DNA from: Symsagittifera roscoffensis
Taxonomy: Eukaryota; Xenacoelomorpha; Acoela; Convolutidae
Length of the DNA stretch: 64,000 bases
Reading direction: 5' to 3'
Assembly (NCBI RefSeq): GCF_963678635.1
Contig: NC_087068.1
Location: 48,193,724 to 48,257,723, forward strand
Both the position numbers and the translations under genes were made by a program. A model generated the notes under the pieces. The model had not been told where the DNA came from. It saw only the letters and a list, made by a program, of their open reading frames with translations, and made no database searches. Within the stretch, counting starts at the first letter, position 1, and every line of letters starts with the position of its first letter. Positions 48,641 to 59,227 of this stretch are shown one piece after another.

Positions 48641-49422
48641 GTAGTAAGCAACCCACGTTCGTGGCAAACCGGATTGGAGAGATTCTGGAAAGTACGACCG
48701 TAGACCAGTGGTTTCACGTCTTAAGTGGAGACAACCCTGCTGATACGGGAACCAGAGGAATCTCAGCGGAGTCCTTAAAAACAAGCATCTGGTTGAACGG
48801 GCCAAGTCTGCTGAAAAGTGGCGAGTGGCCTTTCAAGCCGAGCATAGAAATACTTAAGAAAATCCGCCTGGCTGGTCCCGCTTGTGACCTTAATGAAGGT
48901 TTACAGCAGGCCTCTAATTTTTCAAACGTTGCACAAAAACAAAAACAACCCATTTCATTTGCATGGGAAGAAGTCAGCTCGTTTCGTAAACTCCAGCGAG
49001 TGGTTGCCTTCATGCTCAGACTCAGTCCGAAACAATGGCACTACCGCACTGCAATGGATAAAGTCAAGGAAATAACCGATCCGGTTGAATTAGAAACCGC
49101 CAAACAACGACTTTTGTTGATTTCCCAAAAGGAATCTTTTGAAGCGGAATATTTTCTCCTGTCCTGCGACAAAACCGTCAAAAAGTCTAGTCGCAATGCA
49201 CAATATGCACCGTTTATGGGTCCTATATTCCTCATTCGTTCAACTGGGCAAATTCGCCGCCTAGTTGAAACTGAATATGACACAAAACACCCCATAATCC
49301 TTGATGGAAGTCATTCTCTGGTGAAATTGTTCGTAAGGGATATTCATTATCGCTATCAGCACCAGTTCTTAGACCACCTGCGAGCTGTAATTCACTTGAA
49401 CCTTCGCTCTTCGCAATCTTGA
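48613..49422 (+). pseudogene. BEL RNase H C-terminus and integrase zinc-binding domain
   Basis: A 269-codon frame: QPTFVANRIGEILESTTVDQ and GDNPADTGTRGISAESLKTS (RNase H end), a linker, then HPIILDGSHSLVKLFVRDIH and YRYQHQFLDHLRAVIH, the HHCC-type Integrase_H2C2 region. The small duplication GTGGTTAAACTC at 48613-48637 introduces the break with the preceding frame. The ending repeats AACCTTCGCTCTT, another micro-duplication that shifts frame at 49420. Confidence 0.8.
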
Positions 49423-50038
49423 ACCTTCGCTCTTTATTAAAGTCCATTGAAGTCCACTGCCTTATATGTAGGAAGCGCAAAGCCAAAACTGTCACACCTA
49501 TGATGGCAGAGCTTCCAGTTGAAAGGATTGGTTACCGCCAGCCTCCCTTCACAAACTGTGGTGTTGATTACTTTGGACCCTTTTACGTCTCAATGAGGAG
49601 GGGTTCTGAAAAACGATGACCACCAGAGCTGTACATATTGAGATTGTCTCATCCATGGACACGAGTTCGTGTGTAATGGGAATCGAAAGATTCATTGCCC
49701 GTCGCGGCACTCCATCAGTCATTTGGTCTGATAACGGCCCCAATTTTGAGGGAGCCGAGAAAGAACTCTTAAATTGTATTCAGTTGTGGAACGGACAAGC
49801 ACCCCCAGAGCTGGCGAAAAAAGGTATTAAGTGGAAATTTGACCCCCCGGCTGCCCCGCATCACGGTGGTTCTTGGGAACGTCTCGTTCGGTGTTGTAAA
49901 AGGGTATTCTACGCAATAACAGGAAGTAGAAAGCTCACTCCCGAAGTCGTTGAAACAACTTTCTGTCTTGTAGAACAATCACTGAACGCTCGACCTATAA
50001 CATCAGTAAGTGCAAGTCCGGATGGTTTCGAGTGTTAA
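49419..50038 (+). pseudogene. BEL integrase catalytic core
   Basis: CLICRKRKAKTVTPMMAELP (second Cys pair and linker), then CGVDYFGPFYV with the first catalytic Asp, a stop at about 49617, TTRAVHIEIVSSMDTSSCV, IWSDNGPNFEGAEKEL with the second Asp, and PAAPHHGGSWERLVRCCK with the catalytic Glu. The DDE triad is therefore retained. The core is broken by one stop and by a frame change before the C-terminal domain. Confidence 0.85.
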
Positions 50039-50436
50039 CTCCTAATCATTTTTTGTTAGGCCGAAATGGTACTAGCTTCCCTTCTCTCTCTTTCCAGGAG
50101 CACTTCGACCATCGAAAGCAATATATCCGAGCGCAAAGCTACGCCAACGCAATTTGGAGTCGTTGGCTGCGAGATTATGTGCCAGCGCTGAATAAACGCA
50201 GTAAGTGGCACTGTGATAGTGATGTTAATTTAAAAACAGGGGATTTAGTGTGGATTGTTGACGAACGCAGCCCAAGGGGACACTACCCTCTGGCTCGTAT
50301 AAAAAACCTTAATTACGGAAAAGACAACATATCCCGATCCACCGTAGTTACCACCCGCTCCGAGGAGCTAACTCGACCGGCCGTAAAACTCGCACCCGTT
50401 TTCGCTCCTTTGGGCGCGGAAGATGTTCGCGCTTAA
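50032..50436 (+). pseudogene. BEL integrase C-terminal DUF5641-type domain
   Basis: LTPNHFLLGRNGTSFPSL, WSRWLRDYVPALNKRSKW and LKTGDLVWIVDERSPRGHYP with LARI are the standard C-terminal strings of BEL pol. The stop codon falls a few codons inside the 3' LTR, a compact arrangement. The upstream junction to the integrase core requires a frame change. Confidence 0.85.
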
Positions 50437-50720
50437 ATAATCTGACCTAATAAATTATAGCGCGAAAGTGAAAAAGATAAAATAAGAATTTTTTAGACAA
50501 AAGGCCTTGAAAACTACTGGTTTGACCGATTAAGGTCAGTTTGCCATCAAAATGTTTATAGATTTTTAAGATTGTTGAAAACCGTATTGCTAAAAATGTT
50601 AACCGAAAAATGTTTAACCGATTTTACTTATTCTTTATATCATCTGTTGAATTGCCGATAATTTACAGATATTGAAGCAGGTTTTTGTAGGTCTTACAGG
50701 ATACACGAGAGTGCGGCACA
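50424..50720 (+). repeat. BEL 3' LTR
   Basis: 297 bp, TGTT...CACA, homologous to 41311-41613 with substitutions and short indels. The purine-rich GGGCGCGGAAGA just upstream (50412-50423) is the likely plus-strand primer. Confidence 0.93.
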
Positions 50721-50725
50721 ATCAT
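50721..50725. other. Target-site duplication (atcat), right
   Basis: Repeats 41306-41310 and continues directly into the gypsy spacer (ATCATCAACTACC), showing the BEL element landed between two tandem macrodomain modules. Confidence 0.9.
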
Positions 50726-50957
50726 CAACTACCTTTGAAACAATGCCCTAAGACTTTCTTGATAACATAATTCAATTAGACATTTGAAATCATGCAGACT
50801 TATTTCATGTTTCAGCACCATGAATTCTTTAGAATTTAATTGTAATGCCAATTACATTAAAATCAGTCTACCTGACTCGTGCCCCATTTTACAAAGCTCA
50901 AGAACCCTGTACCTCCTAACCAAAGACTTCCATGTCCACTCAAAATTCAGGCGATAC

Positions 50958-51487
50958 TCAATTGTCTGCAAAGACCATTTGTAGGATGGCGTGCAATTCC
51001 CTAGGGTTCAATTTGCCACTGTTTGGGTCATAGACCGGCATCGAGACCTCGAGTGTCTCTCTTTCGACCATGAAGTCCCTCAGCCTCGTTATTGCCAACA
51101 TCACGTGTTTGGGGTCTATCGTGATTCTTTCATTGATCCTTGTTACCAAAAAGCACCGGTATTTGCCCGGAATTTGTGAAACTGAAGGAGGAAGCGCAGC
51201 CGTTCCTCCCAACCCCGGTCTCTACCTAAATAGAAACTCCACGTTCTGATTTTCTCTCTTGACGTCGGCCTCTAGTCTCATTTTGAAGCTCATGTTTGCC
51301 GTGATGCAGATCGCTCTTCCCTGTCTGACAAGATGAAGTCGCTGTCTGTGATCAGAATGTTCTCTGAAAATTCATTCGATATCTCGAATTTTGTCTTAAA
51401 GTTTCTTCCTATGGTAGGCTCAGCTTCCTCCTGATCCAGCTCCAACCCGTTAGTCTCTCTCACTTCCCTGAGCTTCTTTATCATCAA
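50958..51487 (-). pseudogene. Gypsy macrodomain-like module B
   Basis: Second tandem module. It has the same order as module A: MIKKLREVRETNGLELDQEE, IGRNFKTKFEISNEFSENIL, then after frame breaks RPGLGGTAALPPSVSQIPGKY, LRDFMVERETLEVSMPVYDP and AILQMVFADN. It ends early, before the C-terminal strand seen in module A, because the sequence switches to spacer. The spacer 50726-50957 resembles the one after module A. Confidence 0.6.
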
Positions 51488-51560
51488 CTACCTTTAAAAC
51501 ATTACCCTAACACTTTCTTGATAATATAATTCAATTAGACTTTTGAAAGCATGCAGAAAA

Positions 51561-52196
51561 TCAATCTACCTGACTCGTGCCCCGTTTTACCAAGCTCAAG
51601 AACCCTGTACCTCCTAACCCAAGACTTCCATGTCCACTCCGTTTCTGCAAAGACCACGTGCAGGATAGCGTATAATTCCTAGGGTTCAAATCGCCCCTAT
51701 TTGGATCGTTGACCGGCATTGAGACCTCTCGTATCCCTCTTTCGACCATGAAATCCTTCAACCTCATTTAGTGACAACATCACATGCTCCGGGTCTATCG
51801 TGTTTCTTTCATTGACCCTCGTCACCATAAAGCACAGGTATTTACCAGGAACTTGTGAAACTGAATGGGGAAGCACAGCCACTCCTCCCAACTCCGGTCT
51901 CTGCCTAAATATAAACTCTACCTTCTGAAATTTTTTTTGAAATCTGCTTCCAATCTCGTGTTGAAGCTCATGTCAGCTGTTATGCAGATCACACTAGTCC
52001 TATCTGACAAAATGAAGTCGCTGTCTGTGATCAGAATGTTCTCTGAATATTCATTCGGTATCTCGATTTTTGTCTTAAAATTTCTTCCAATGGTAGGCTC
52101 AGCTTCCTCCTGATCCAGTTCCAACCCGTTAGTCTCTCTCACTCCCCTGAGCTTCTTCATCATCAAGTTTTTGGTGTGGGTAAGTTTTACCCCCAC
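51561..52196 (-). pseudogene. Gypsy macrodomain-like module C, closest to pol
   Basis: The most readable copy of the N-terminal half and the one still joined to the pol extension: EIPNEYSENILITDSDFILS, then VICITADMSFNTRLEADFKK, a one-base slip at an A8 run (about 51936), then VEFIFRQRPELGG, VAVLPHSVSQVPGKYLCFMV and TRVNERNTIDPEHVML. A further shift leads to EVSMPVNDPNRGDLNPR. In OARD1-like domains the region CxSxDxxxGAGIAxxFKKxF precedes the GGVAVLP-type strand at the same spacing; here the GAGIA loop is replaced by SFNTRLEA. ADP-ribose binding or hydrolysis is therefore uncertain. Confidence 0.65.
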
Positions 52197-52684
52197 TCCC
52201 CGGACAAAAAAAATATCGACGTCCCCGTCAATGATGCTGAGTCTAAATTATCTGGTGGTATCTCAAGTGAGCGATCGGTAGCTGTCCAACCGAAGAGCGG
52301 GTCTTTAGTTTTCGCATGTTTTTCTGCTGACACGTCGACCTGCTGGATACTTTGCGGTTCTTCTCATTTGTTCTTGAGGTCACGCATCCATCCCAGTATC
52401 CTCAAGCTTGTGTTTTCCCTACTTTCTATCTCGCTCTGCTCCAGATCTATTTTTTGTTCTGGTATCGAGTGATCCTCCTGCAAGGAGTGTTCCCTGTCGT
52501 TGATGATTTGCCATTCTTCATCGGCTACCAGCTCGCCCACATTCACTAACTCCTCGCCTATCTCATCGGTTGTATATTGTCAATCAAGAATTCATCCCCA
52601 TACCTGTTGTATCTCATGCCTGTCCGCTCGTTATTGCCATTCCTTGTCACTGCTGTCTTCGGCAAGTCTGGTTTCGTACACTTT
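52197..52684 (-). pseudogene. Gypsy pol acidic extension, truncated by duplication junction
   Basis: Encodes NFFVRGVGVK/GVGVKL-type sequence just before the macrodomain, and further upstream VGELVADEEWQIINDREHSL and LEQSEIESRENTSLRILGWM. It connects integrase to the macrodomain in the intact order. Here the part nearer integrase is missing, because the 5331 bp duplication junction at 52684 replaces it with BEL RT sequence. Confidence 0.6.
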
Positions 52685-55600
52685 CGAAGATGATATGAGT
52701 AAAGGATACGTGATTCAAGTTCCTCCGCATAATTTTTCGAACCGCAGCATACGCGAGTGGTATCTTCCTCACCATCCCGTGGTGAAGTCAAACAAACCTG
52801 GTAAAGTGAGGCGTGTCCTCAACGGAGCGTCTAAATTCCACGGTACGTCATTGAAGAAATCGTTGCTAGTAGGACCCGACCTAATGCAAAAGCTTATGTT
52901 TGTTCTCCTCCGTTTTCGTCAATATCATTTTGCCGTATCGGCTGACATTGAAGGGATGTACCTACAAGTCGGCGTCCTTCCAGAGGACCAACCATCTCTT
53001 CGTTTTATGTGGCGGGAGGATCCCACAGCCGATGTGGTTGTACACCAGTAGACCAGACATATCTTTGGAGCGAGAGATTCGCTAACATGTGCAAATTATG
53101 CATTGCAACGGACTGCAATGGATAATCAGGCGATGTTCCCTGACGCAGCGTCCGCAGTTCTAGAGAAATTTTATATGGACGACTACCTAGACTCCTTTGA
53201 GGACCCTGATGTTGCATTTAAAATGATTCAAGAGTTGATTACTGTGTTAGCTCTAGGTTGTTTTTAATTAACTAAGTTCATAAGTAACGTAACTAAAATT
53301 ATTAAAGAGTTAGACCCGCCCCAAAGCGCGCCGCAACAGGAAAGTAAAAATATTGCACCTTGTGGGGATAATTCTTCTCATGTTTTTGGTCTGAAGTGGG
53401 ACCATATCGACGACACTTTGGTCGTAAGCCGTGGTGTAAACCGTGAACTTAAAAATTCGATAACACAGCGAACAGTGTTAAGTTTTGTTTCTTCCGTTTT
53501 CAACCCCATAGGTCTCGTAGCGCCCTATACCGTAAGAGCGCGATTATTGTTGAAAGAAATCTGGCGCATTCATGGCCAACAATGGGATGATGAGCTACCC
53601 GTTGATATCAAGACAAAATTTCTTGCCTGGCACTCTGGTTTGCCATCTCTAGGGAAAATGAGTATAAAGCGCAGCTACTTCTCCGCACCAGTCGATTGGG
53701 TTGAGTTACACATGTTCGGTGACAGCTCAGAAGCAGTTTTTTGTGCTGTAGTTTTTCTTCGCGCCCGTGTGAAAACTTCACTCGAAACACAAGTTGCCTT
53801 TGTCTTTGGAAAGCAAGAGTCGCGCCCATGAAAGCGCTTTCCATCCCGAAGCTTGAACTGCAGGCCGCGTTACTCGCTACCCACTTGAAGGAAGATATCC
53901 TCAAAGCTCTAACCATTCCTGTGTCAAACAAGTTCATGTTTCAGTGGTTAAACTCCAGTGGTTAAACTCAGGTAGTAAGCAACCCACGTTCGTGGCAAAC
54001 CGGATTGGAGAGATTCTGGAAAGTACGACCGTAGACCAGTGGTTTCACGTCTTAAGTGGAGACAACCCTGCTGATACGGGAACCAGAGGAATCTCAGCGG
54101 AGTCCTTAAAAACAAGCATCTGGTTGAACGGGCCAAGTCTGCTGAAAAGTGGCGAGTGGCCTTTCAAGCCGAGCATAGAAATACTTAAGAAAATCCGCCT
54201 GGCTGGTCCCGCTTGTGACCTTAATGAAGGTTTACAGCAGGCCTCTAATTTTTCAAACGTTGCACAAAAACAAAAACAACCCATTTCATTTGCATGGGAA
54301 GAAGTCAGCTCGTTTCGTAAACTCCAGCGAGTGGTTGCCTTCATGCTCAGACTTAGTCCGAAACAATGGCACTACCGCACTGCAATGGATAAAGTCAAGG
54401 AAATAACCGATCCGGTTGAATTAGAAACCGCCAAACAACGACTTTTGTTGATTTCCCAAAAGGAATCTTTTGAAGCGGAATATTTTCTCCTGTCCTGCGA
54501 CAAAACCGTCAAAAAGTCTAGTCGCAATGCACAATATGCACCGTTTATGGGTCCTATATTCCTCATTCGTTCAACTGGGCAAATTCGCCGCCTAGTTGAA
54601 ACTGAATATGACACAAAACACCCCATAATCCTTGATGGAAGTCATTCTCTGGTGAAATTGTTCGTAAGGGATATTCATTATCGCTATCAGCACCAGTTCT
54701 TAGACCACCTGCGAGCTGTAATTCACTTGAACCTTCGCTCTTCGCAATCTTGAACCTTCGCTCTTTATTAAAGTCCATTGAAGTCCACTGCCTTATATGT
54801 AGGAAGCGCAAAGCCAAAACTGTCACACCTATGATGGCAGAGCTTCCAGTTGAAAGGATTGGTTACCGCCAGCCTCCCTTCACAAACTGTGGTGTTGATT
54901 ACTTTGGACCCTTTTACGTCTCAATCAGGAGGGGTTCTGAAAAACGATGACCACCAGAGCTGTACATATTGAGATTGTCTCATCCATGGACACGAGTTCG
55001 TGTGTAATGGGAATCGAAAGATTCATTGCCCGTCGCGGCACTCCATCAGTCATTTGGTCTGATAACGGCCCCAATTTTGAGGGAGCCGAGAAAGAACTCT
55101 TAAATTGTATTCAGTTGTGGAACGGACAAGCACCCCCAGAGCTGGCGAAAAAAGGTATTAAGTGGAAATTTGACCCCCCGGCTGCCCCGCATCACGGTGG
55201 TTCTTGGGAACGTCTCGTTCGGTGTTGTAAAAGGGTATTCTACGCAATAACAGGAAGTAGAAAGCTCACTCCCGAAGTCCTTGAAACAACTTTCTGTCTT
55301 GTAGAACAATCACTGAACGCTCGACCTATAACATCAGTAAGTGCAAGTCCGGATGGTTTCGAGTGTTAACTCCTAATCATTTTTTGTTAGGCCGAAATGG
55401 TACTAGCTTCCCTTCTCTCTCTTTCCAGGAGCACTTCGACCATCGAAAGCAATATATCCGAGCGCAAAGCTACGCCAACGCAATTTGGAGTCGTTGGCTG
55501 CGAGATTATGTGCCAGCGCTGAATAAACGCAGTAAGTGGCACTGTGATAGTGATGTTAATTTAAAAACAGGGGATTTAGTGTGGATTGTTGACGAACGCA

Positions 55601-55767
55601 GCCCAAGGGGACACTACCCTCTGGCTCGTATAAAAAACCTTAATTACGGAAAAGACAACATATCCCGATCCACCGTAGTTACCACCCGCTCCGAGGAGCT
55701 AACTCGACCGGCCGTAAAACTCGCACCCGTTTTCGCTCCTTTGGGCGCGGAAGATGTTCGCGCTTAA
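52685..55767 (+). pseudogene. Duplicate BEL pol (RT to DUF5641), 5'-truncated
   Basis: Carries the same RT, RNase H, HHCC, integrase and C-terminal pieces as 47354-50436, with the same in-frame stops and frame changes at the corresponding positions. That shows it was copied after the element had already decayed. Lacks 5' LTR, gag and protease. Differences include Ser to Leu in a shadow frame near 54354 and a G to C change near 54926. Confidence 0.9.
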
Positions 55768-56051
55768 ATAATCTGACCTAATAAATTATAGCGCGAAAGT
55801 GAAAAAGATAAAATAAGAATTTTTTAGACAAAAGGCCTTGAAAACTACTGGTTTGACCGATTAAGGTCAGTTTGCCATCAAAATGTTTATAGATTTTTAA
55901 GATTGTTGAAAACCGTATTGCTAAAAATGTTAACCGAAAAATGTTTAACCGATTTTACTTATTCTTTATATCATCTGTTGAATTGCCGATAATTTACAGA
56001 TATTGAAGCAGGTTTTTGTAGGTCTTACAGGATACACGAGAGTGCGGCACA
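55755..56051 (+). repeat. Duplicate of the BEL 3' LTR
   Basis: Identical, as far as I can see, to 50424-50720 and followed by the same ATCAT and spacer. With only one LTR, this copy arose by segmental duplication, not by transposition. Confidence 0.9.
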
Positions 56052-56288
56052 ATCATCAACTACCTTTGAAACAATGCCCTAAGACTTTCTTGATAACATA
56101 ATTCAATTAGACATTTGAAATCATGCAGACTTATTTCATGTTTCAGCACCATGAATTCTTTAGAATTTAATTGTAATGCCAATTACATTAAAATCAGTCT
56201 ACCTGACTCGTGCCCCATTTTACAAAGCTCAAGAACCCTGTACCTCCTAACCAAAGACTTCCATGTCCACTCAAAATTCAGGCGATAC

Positions 56289-56818
56289 TCAATTGTCTGC
56301 AAAGACCATTTGTAGGATGGCGTGCAATTCCCTAGGGTTCAATTTGCCACTGTTTGGGTCATAGACCGGCATCGAGACCTCGAGTGTCTCTCTTTCGACC
56401 ATGAAGTCCCTCAGCCTCGTTATTGCCAACATCACGTGTTCGGGGTCTATCGTGATCCTTTCATTGATCCTTGTTACCAAAAAGCACCGGTATTTGCCCG
56501 GAATTTGTGAAACTGAAGGAGGAAGCGCAGCCGTTCCTCCCAACCCCGGTCTCTACCTAAATAGAAACTCCACGTTCTGATTTTCTCTCTTGACGTCGGC
56601 CTCTAGTCTCATTTTGAAGCTCATGTTTGCCGTGATGCAGATCGCTCTTCCCTGTCTGACAAGATGAAGTCGCTGTCTGTGATCAGAATGTTCTCTGAAA
56701 ATTCATTCGATATCTCGAATTTTGTCTTAAAGTTTCTTCCTATGGTAGGCTCAGCTTCCTCCTGATCCAGCTCCAACCCGTTAGTCTCTCTCACTTCCCT
56801 GAGCTTCTTTATCATCAA
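56289..56818 (-). pseudogene. Macrodomain-like module B, duplicate
   Basis: Copy of 50958-51487 with two substitutions (56441 and 56457), one of which restores the Glu in IDPEHVML found in modules A and C. Same frame breaks. Confidence 0.6.
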
Positions 56819-56891
56819 CTACCTTTAAAACATTACCCTAACACTTTCTTGATAATATAATTCAATTAGACTTTTGAAAGCATGCAGAAAA

Positions 56892-57527
56892 TCAATCTAC
56901 CTGACTCGTGCCCCGTTTTACCAAGCTCAAGAACCCTGTACCTCCTAACCCAAGACTTCCATGTCCACTCCGTTTCTGCAAAGACCACGTGCAGGATAGC
57001 GTATAATTCCTAGGGTTCAAATCGCCCCTATTTGGATCGTTGACCGGCATTGAGACCTCTCGTATCCCTCTTTCGACCATGAAATCCTTCAACCTCATTT
57101 AGTGACAACATCACATGCTCCGGGTCTATCGTGTTTCTTTCATTGACCCTCGTCACCATAAAGCACAGGTATTTACCAGGAACTTGTGAAACTGAATGGG
57201 GAAGCACAGCCACTCCTCCCAACTCCGGTCTCTGCCTAAATATAAACTCTACTTTCTGAAATTTTTTTTGAAATCTGCTTCCAATCTCGTGTTGAAGCTC
57301 ATGTCAGCTGTTATGCAGATCACACTAGTCCTATCTGACAAAATGAAGTCGCTGTCTGTGATCAGAATGTTCTCTGAATATTCATTCGGTATCTCGATTT
57401 TTGTCTTAAAATTTCTTCCAATGGTAGGCTCAGCTTCCTCCTGATCCAGTTCCAACCCGTTAGTCTCTCTCACTCCCCTGAGCTTCTTCATCATCAAGTT
57501 TTTGGTGTGGGTAAGTTTTACCCCCAC
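56892..57527 (-). pseudogene. Macrodomain-like module C, duplicate
   Basis: Copy of 51561-52196 with one substitution near 57253 (NFRK instead of NFRR before the slip). This copy is still connected upstream, on minus, to the acidic extension and integrase, so it represents the original pol-macrodomain junction. Confidence 0.65.
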
Positions 57528-58254
57528 TCCCCGGACAAAAAAAATATCGACGTCCCCGTCAATGATGCTGAGTCTAAATTATCTGGTGGTATCTCAAGTG
57601 AGCGATCGGTAGCTGTCCAACCGAAGAGCGGGTCTTTAGTTTTCGCATGTTTTTCTGCTGACACGTCGACCTGCTGGATACTTTGCGGTTCTTCTCATTT
57701 GTTCTTGAGGTCACGCATCCATCCCAGTATCCTCAAGCTTGTGTTTTCCCTACTTTCTATCTCGCTCTGCTCCAGATCTATTTTTTGTTCTGGTATCGAG
57801 TGATCCTCCTGCAAGGAGTGTTCCCTGTCGTTGATGATTTGCCATTCTTCATCGGCTACCAGCTCGCCCACATTCACTAACTCCTCGCCTATCTCATCGG
57901 TTGTATATTGTCAATCAAGAATTCATCCCCATACCTGTTGTATCTCATGCCTGTCCGCTCGTTATTGCCATTCCTTGTCCCTGCTGTCTTCGGCAAGTCT
58001 GGTTTCGTACACTTTGGCACCTCGTTCTGCTCTAGATCATTCCAATTTTCATCCGCAAAAGATCCCGCATCTAAATCTGCATCTATTTTCTCATTATCAT
58101 CCATGCTCACGTCCTCGTTGCCGTCATTGTTCTCTCTGGTGCCTTTTTCGTTCACTTCACATGCTGGCTCTAGCAGTAGGTACTCAAGTCCTTCCATATT
58201 TTGTGGTCTACACCAGTCTTCCGGAGTTGGGTCATGAGGTTTCAGATTTTTCAT
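57528..58254 (-). pseudogene. Gypsy pol acidic extension between integrase and macrodomain (copy 1)
   Basis: Starts after the GPY/F-like region with LKPHDPTPEDWCRPQNMEGL and EPACEVNEKGTRENNDGNED. An Asp/Glu-rich stretch follows (DNEKIDADLDAGSFADENW), then RTGMRYNRYGDEFLIDNIQP. After a stop and frame change come VGELVADEEWQ, SIQQVDVSAEKHAKTKD and FVRGVGVK. About 230 residues, probably disordered, connect integrase to the macrodomain. It belongs to the same translation unit in the intact ancestor; that is inferred from matching order in both copies. Confidence 0.6.
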
Positions 58255-59198
58255 AGTGCGCTAAACGCCCTGTACTCAAGCGGTAGAACCGTCCCTGCTG
58301 GTGCACCTTCGTTATCATGAACGGTGCTCGCCATTTCTTAAGTAATCTTTTGTGCCCTTCGGAGGTATAGATATTCTGGAACACCCAGACATATTGTCCC
58401 ACTGCATACGGTTTTGCCTGAAGTACTTTTTCATCATACCTCTTCCGCTGTCTAATTTGTGCTTGCGCCGTGTTCCTCCTGCAGAGCTCGTTTAGTTCCT
58501 GTTGTCTCTTGACCGCTTCTTTCACATACGCCTGAGGCGACGTCTTTTTCCCTTCGTATTCTGGATAGAAGAATGTTAGGGGCATTGCTCTCTCCCTGCC
58601 CGTTAATCATGAAAAGGCTGATTAATGTTGTTGAGTGTTGCGTGCTGTTGTACGCCCCTACTACTTGCGGCAGATACTTATCCCAGTCTGTCATGTATCT
58701 CGAGAAATACACCCTGAGCATGTTCACCAGCTTTCTGTTTTGTCTTTCCACTAATCCGTTAGTCTGAGGATGGTAAATTGTTGAGTGTGCTTGAGTAAAG
58801 TGCGATCTCCTCGTCAATTCTTTTGTTAGGTCCCCCACGAAGGCTTTCCCGTTGTCCGACTGGAATGTCATCGGACAACCATATCGCGATATCCAATGCT
58901 TTATCAAAAGGTCACAAGTCTCCTCCGCTGAGGCTGTTTGACATGGCACCGCTTCTGCCAACTTCGTAAAGTGGTCTATTTTAACCAGTATTTGATTATA
59001 TCCCGAGTCGGTCATGCAGATATTCTGATGGTCTATCTGAACGACTTCGTTAAATTCCCAGCTCTCTATGCACCTGAGTGGGAACTTCATTTTTCTTGGG
59101 TCTTTCATTTATTAACACGCAAGGCATGCGTTCACCCATCTCTCGCAAGCCTTTCTTAACCCTGTCCAATCAAACCTTTGTAGTATTCTTTGTTGTAC
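58232..59198 (-). pseudogene. Gypsy integrase (copy 1)
   Basis: Begins QQRILQRFDWTGLRKACERW with NACLAC (end of HHCC zinc-binding domain), a stop, MKDPRKMKFPLRCIES, then EVVQIDHQNICMTDSG with the first catalytic Asp, FQSDNGKAFVGDLTKEL with the second and HPQTNGLVERQNRKLVNML with the Glu. A frame change precedes LTFFYPEYEGKKTSPQAY and KWRAPFMITKVHQQGRFYRL, a GPY/F-like C-terminal domain. The DDE triad is complete in this copy. The N-terminal part of the HHCC domain is missing because the segment was cut at the internal duplication boundary. Confidence 0.85.
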
Positions 59199-59227
59199 CT
59201 TGCCTTACCCCCAAGTCTTACCTTCTC

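Larger units (their letters stand above)
41311..50720 (+). mobile_element. BEL/Pao LTR retrotransposon, full-length but inactive
   Basis: 9410 bp from TGTTCGCGC to GCGGCACA, flanked by ATCAT. It has two related LTRs, a primer-binding-like site, a repeat-rich leader, an extra upstream ORF, then gag, aspartic protease, RT with YMDD, RNase H, HHCC zinc-binding and DDE integrase, and the C-terminal DUF5641-type domain, all in BEL/Pao order. Frameshifts and stops in gag and pol show it cannot encode full proteins. The LTRs differ by several substitutions and small indels, so the insertion is not brand new. Confidence 0.93.
47353..52684. repeat. 5331 bp tandem duplication, copy 1
   Basis: Runs from inside BEL RT (CGAAGATGATATGAG at 47354) through the 3' LTR and gypsy modules B and C to CACTTT at 52684. 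It is repeated head to tail at 52685-58015 with constant offset 5331. I found seven single-base differences (49023, 49595, 49949, 51110, 51126, 51922 and 52649 in this copy) and no indel. Confidence 0.93.
52685..58015. repeat. 5331 bp tandem duplication, copy 2
   Basis: Second copy. The left junction joins gypsy extension to BEL RT with almost no shared sequence (one base, T). The right edge continues as normal gypsy sequence (GGCACCTCGTTCTGC), so this side is the original context. It creates a chimeric open frame across the junction at 52500-53051 that has no biological precedent. Confidence 0.93.

Noticed and set aside
52500-53051. 183-codon ORF as a novel fusion gene
   Set aside because: It only exists because the 5331 bp duplication junction joins antisense gypsy linker to BEL RT.
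55755-56051. A second independent BEL insertion with solo LTR
   Set aside because: Flanks, TSD and interior match the first copy at a constant offset, so it is part of the segmental duplication.
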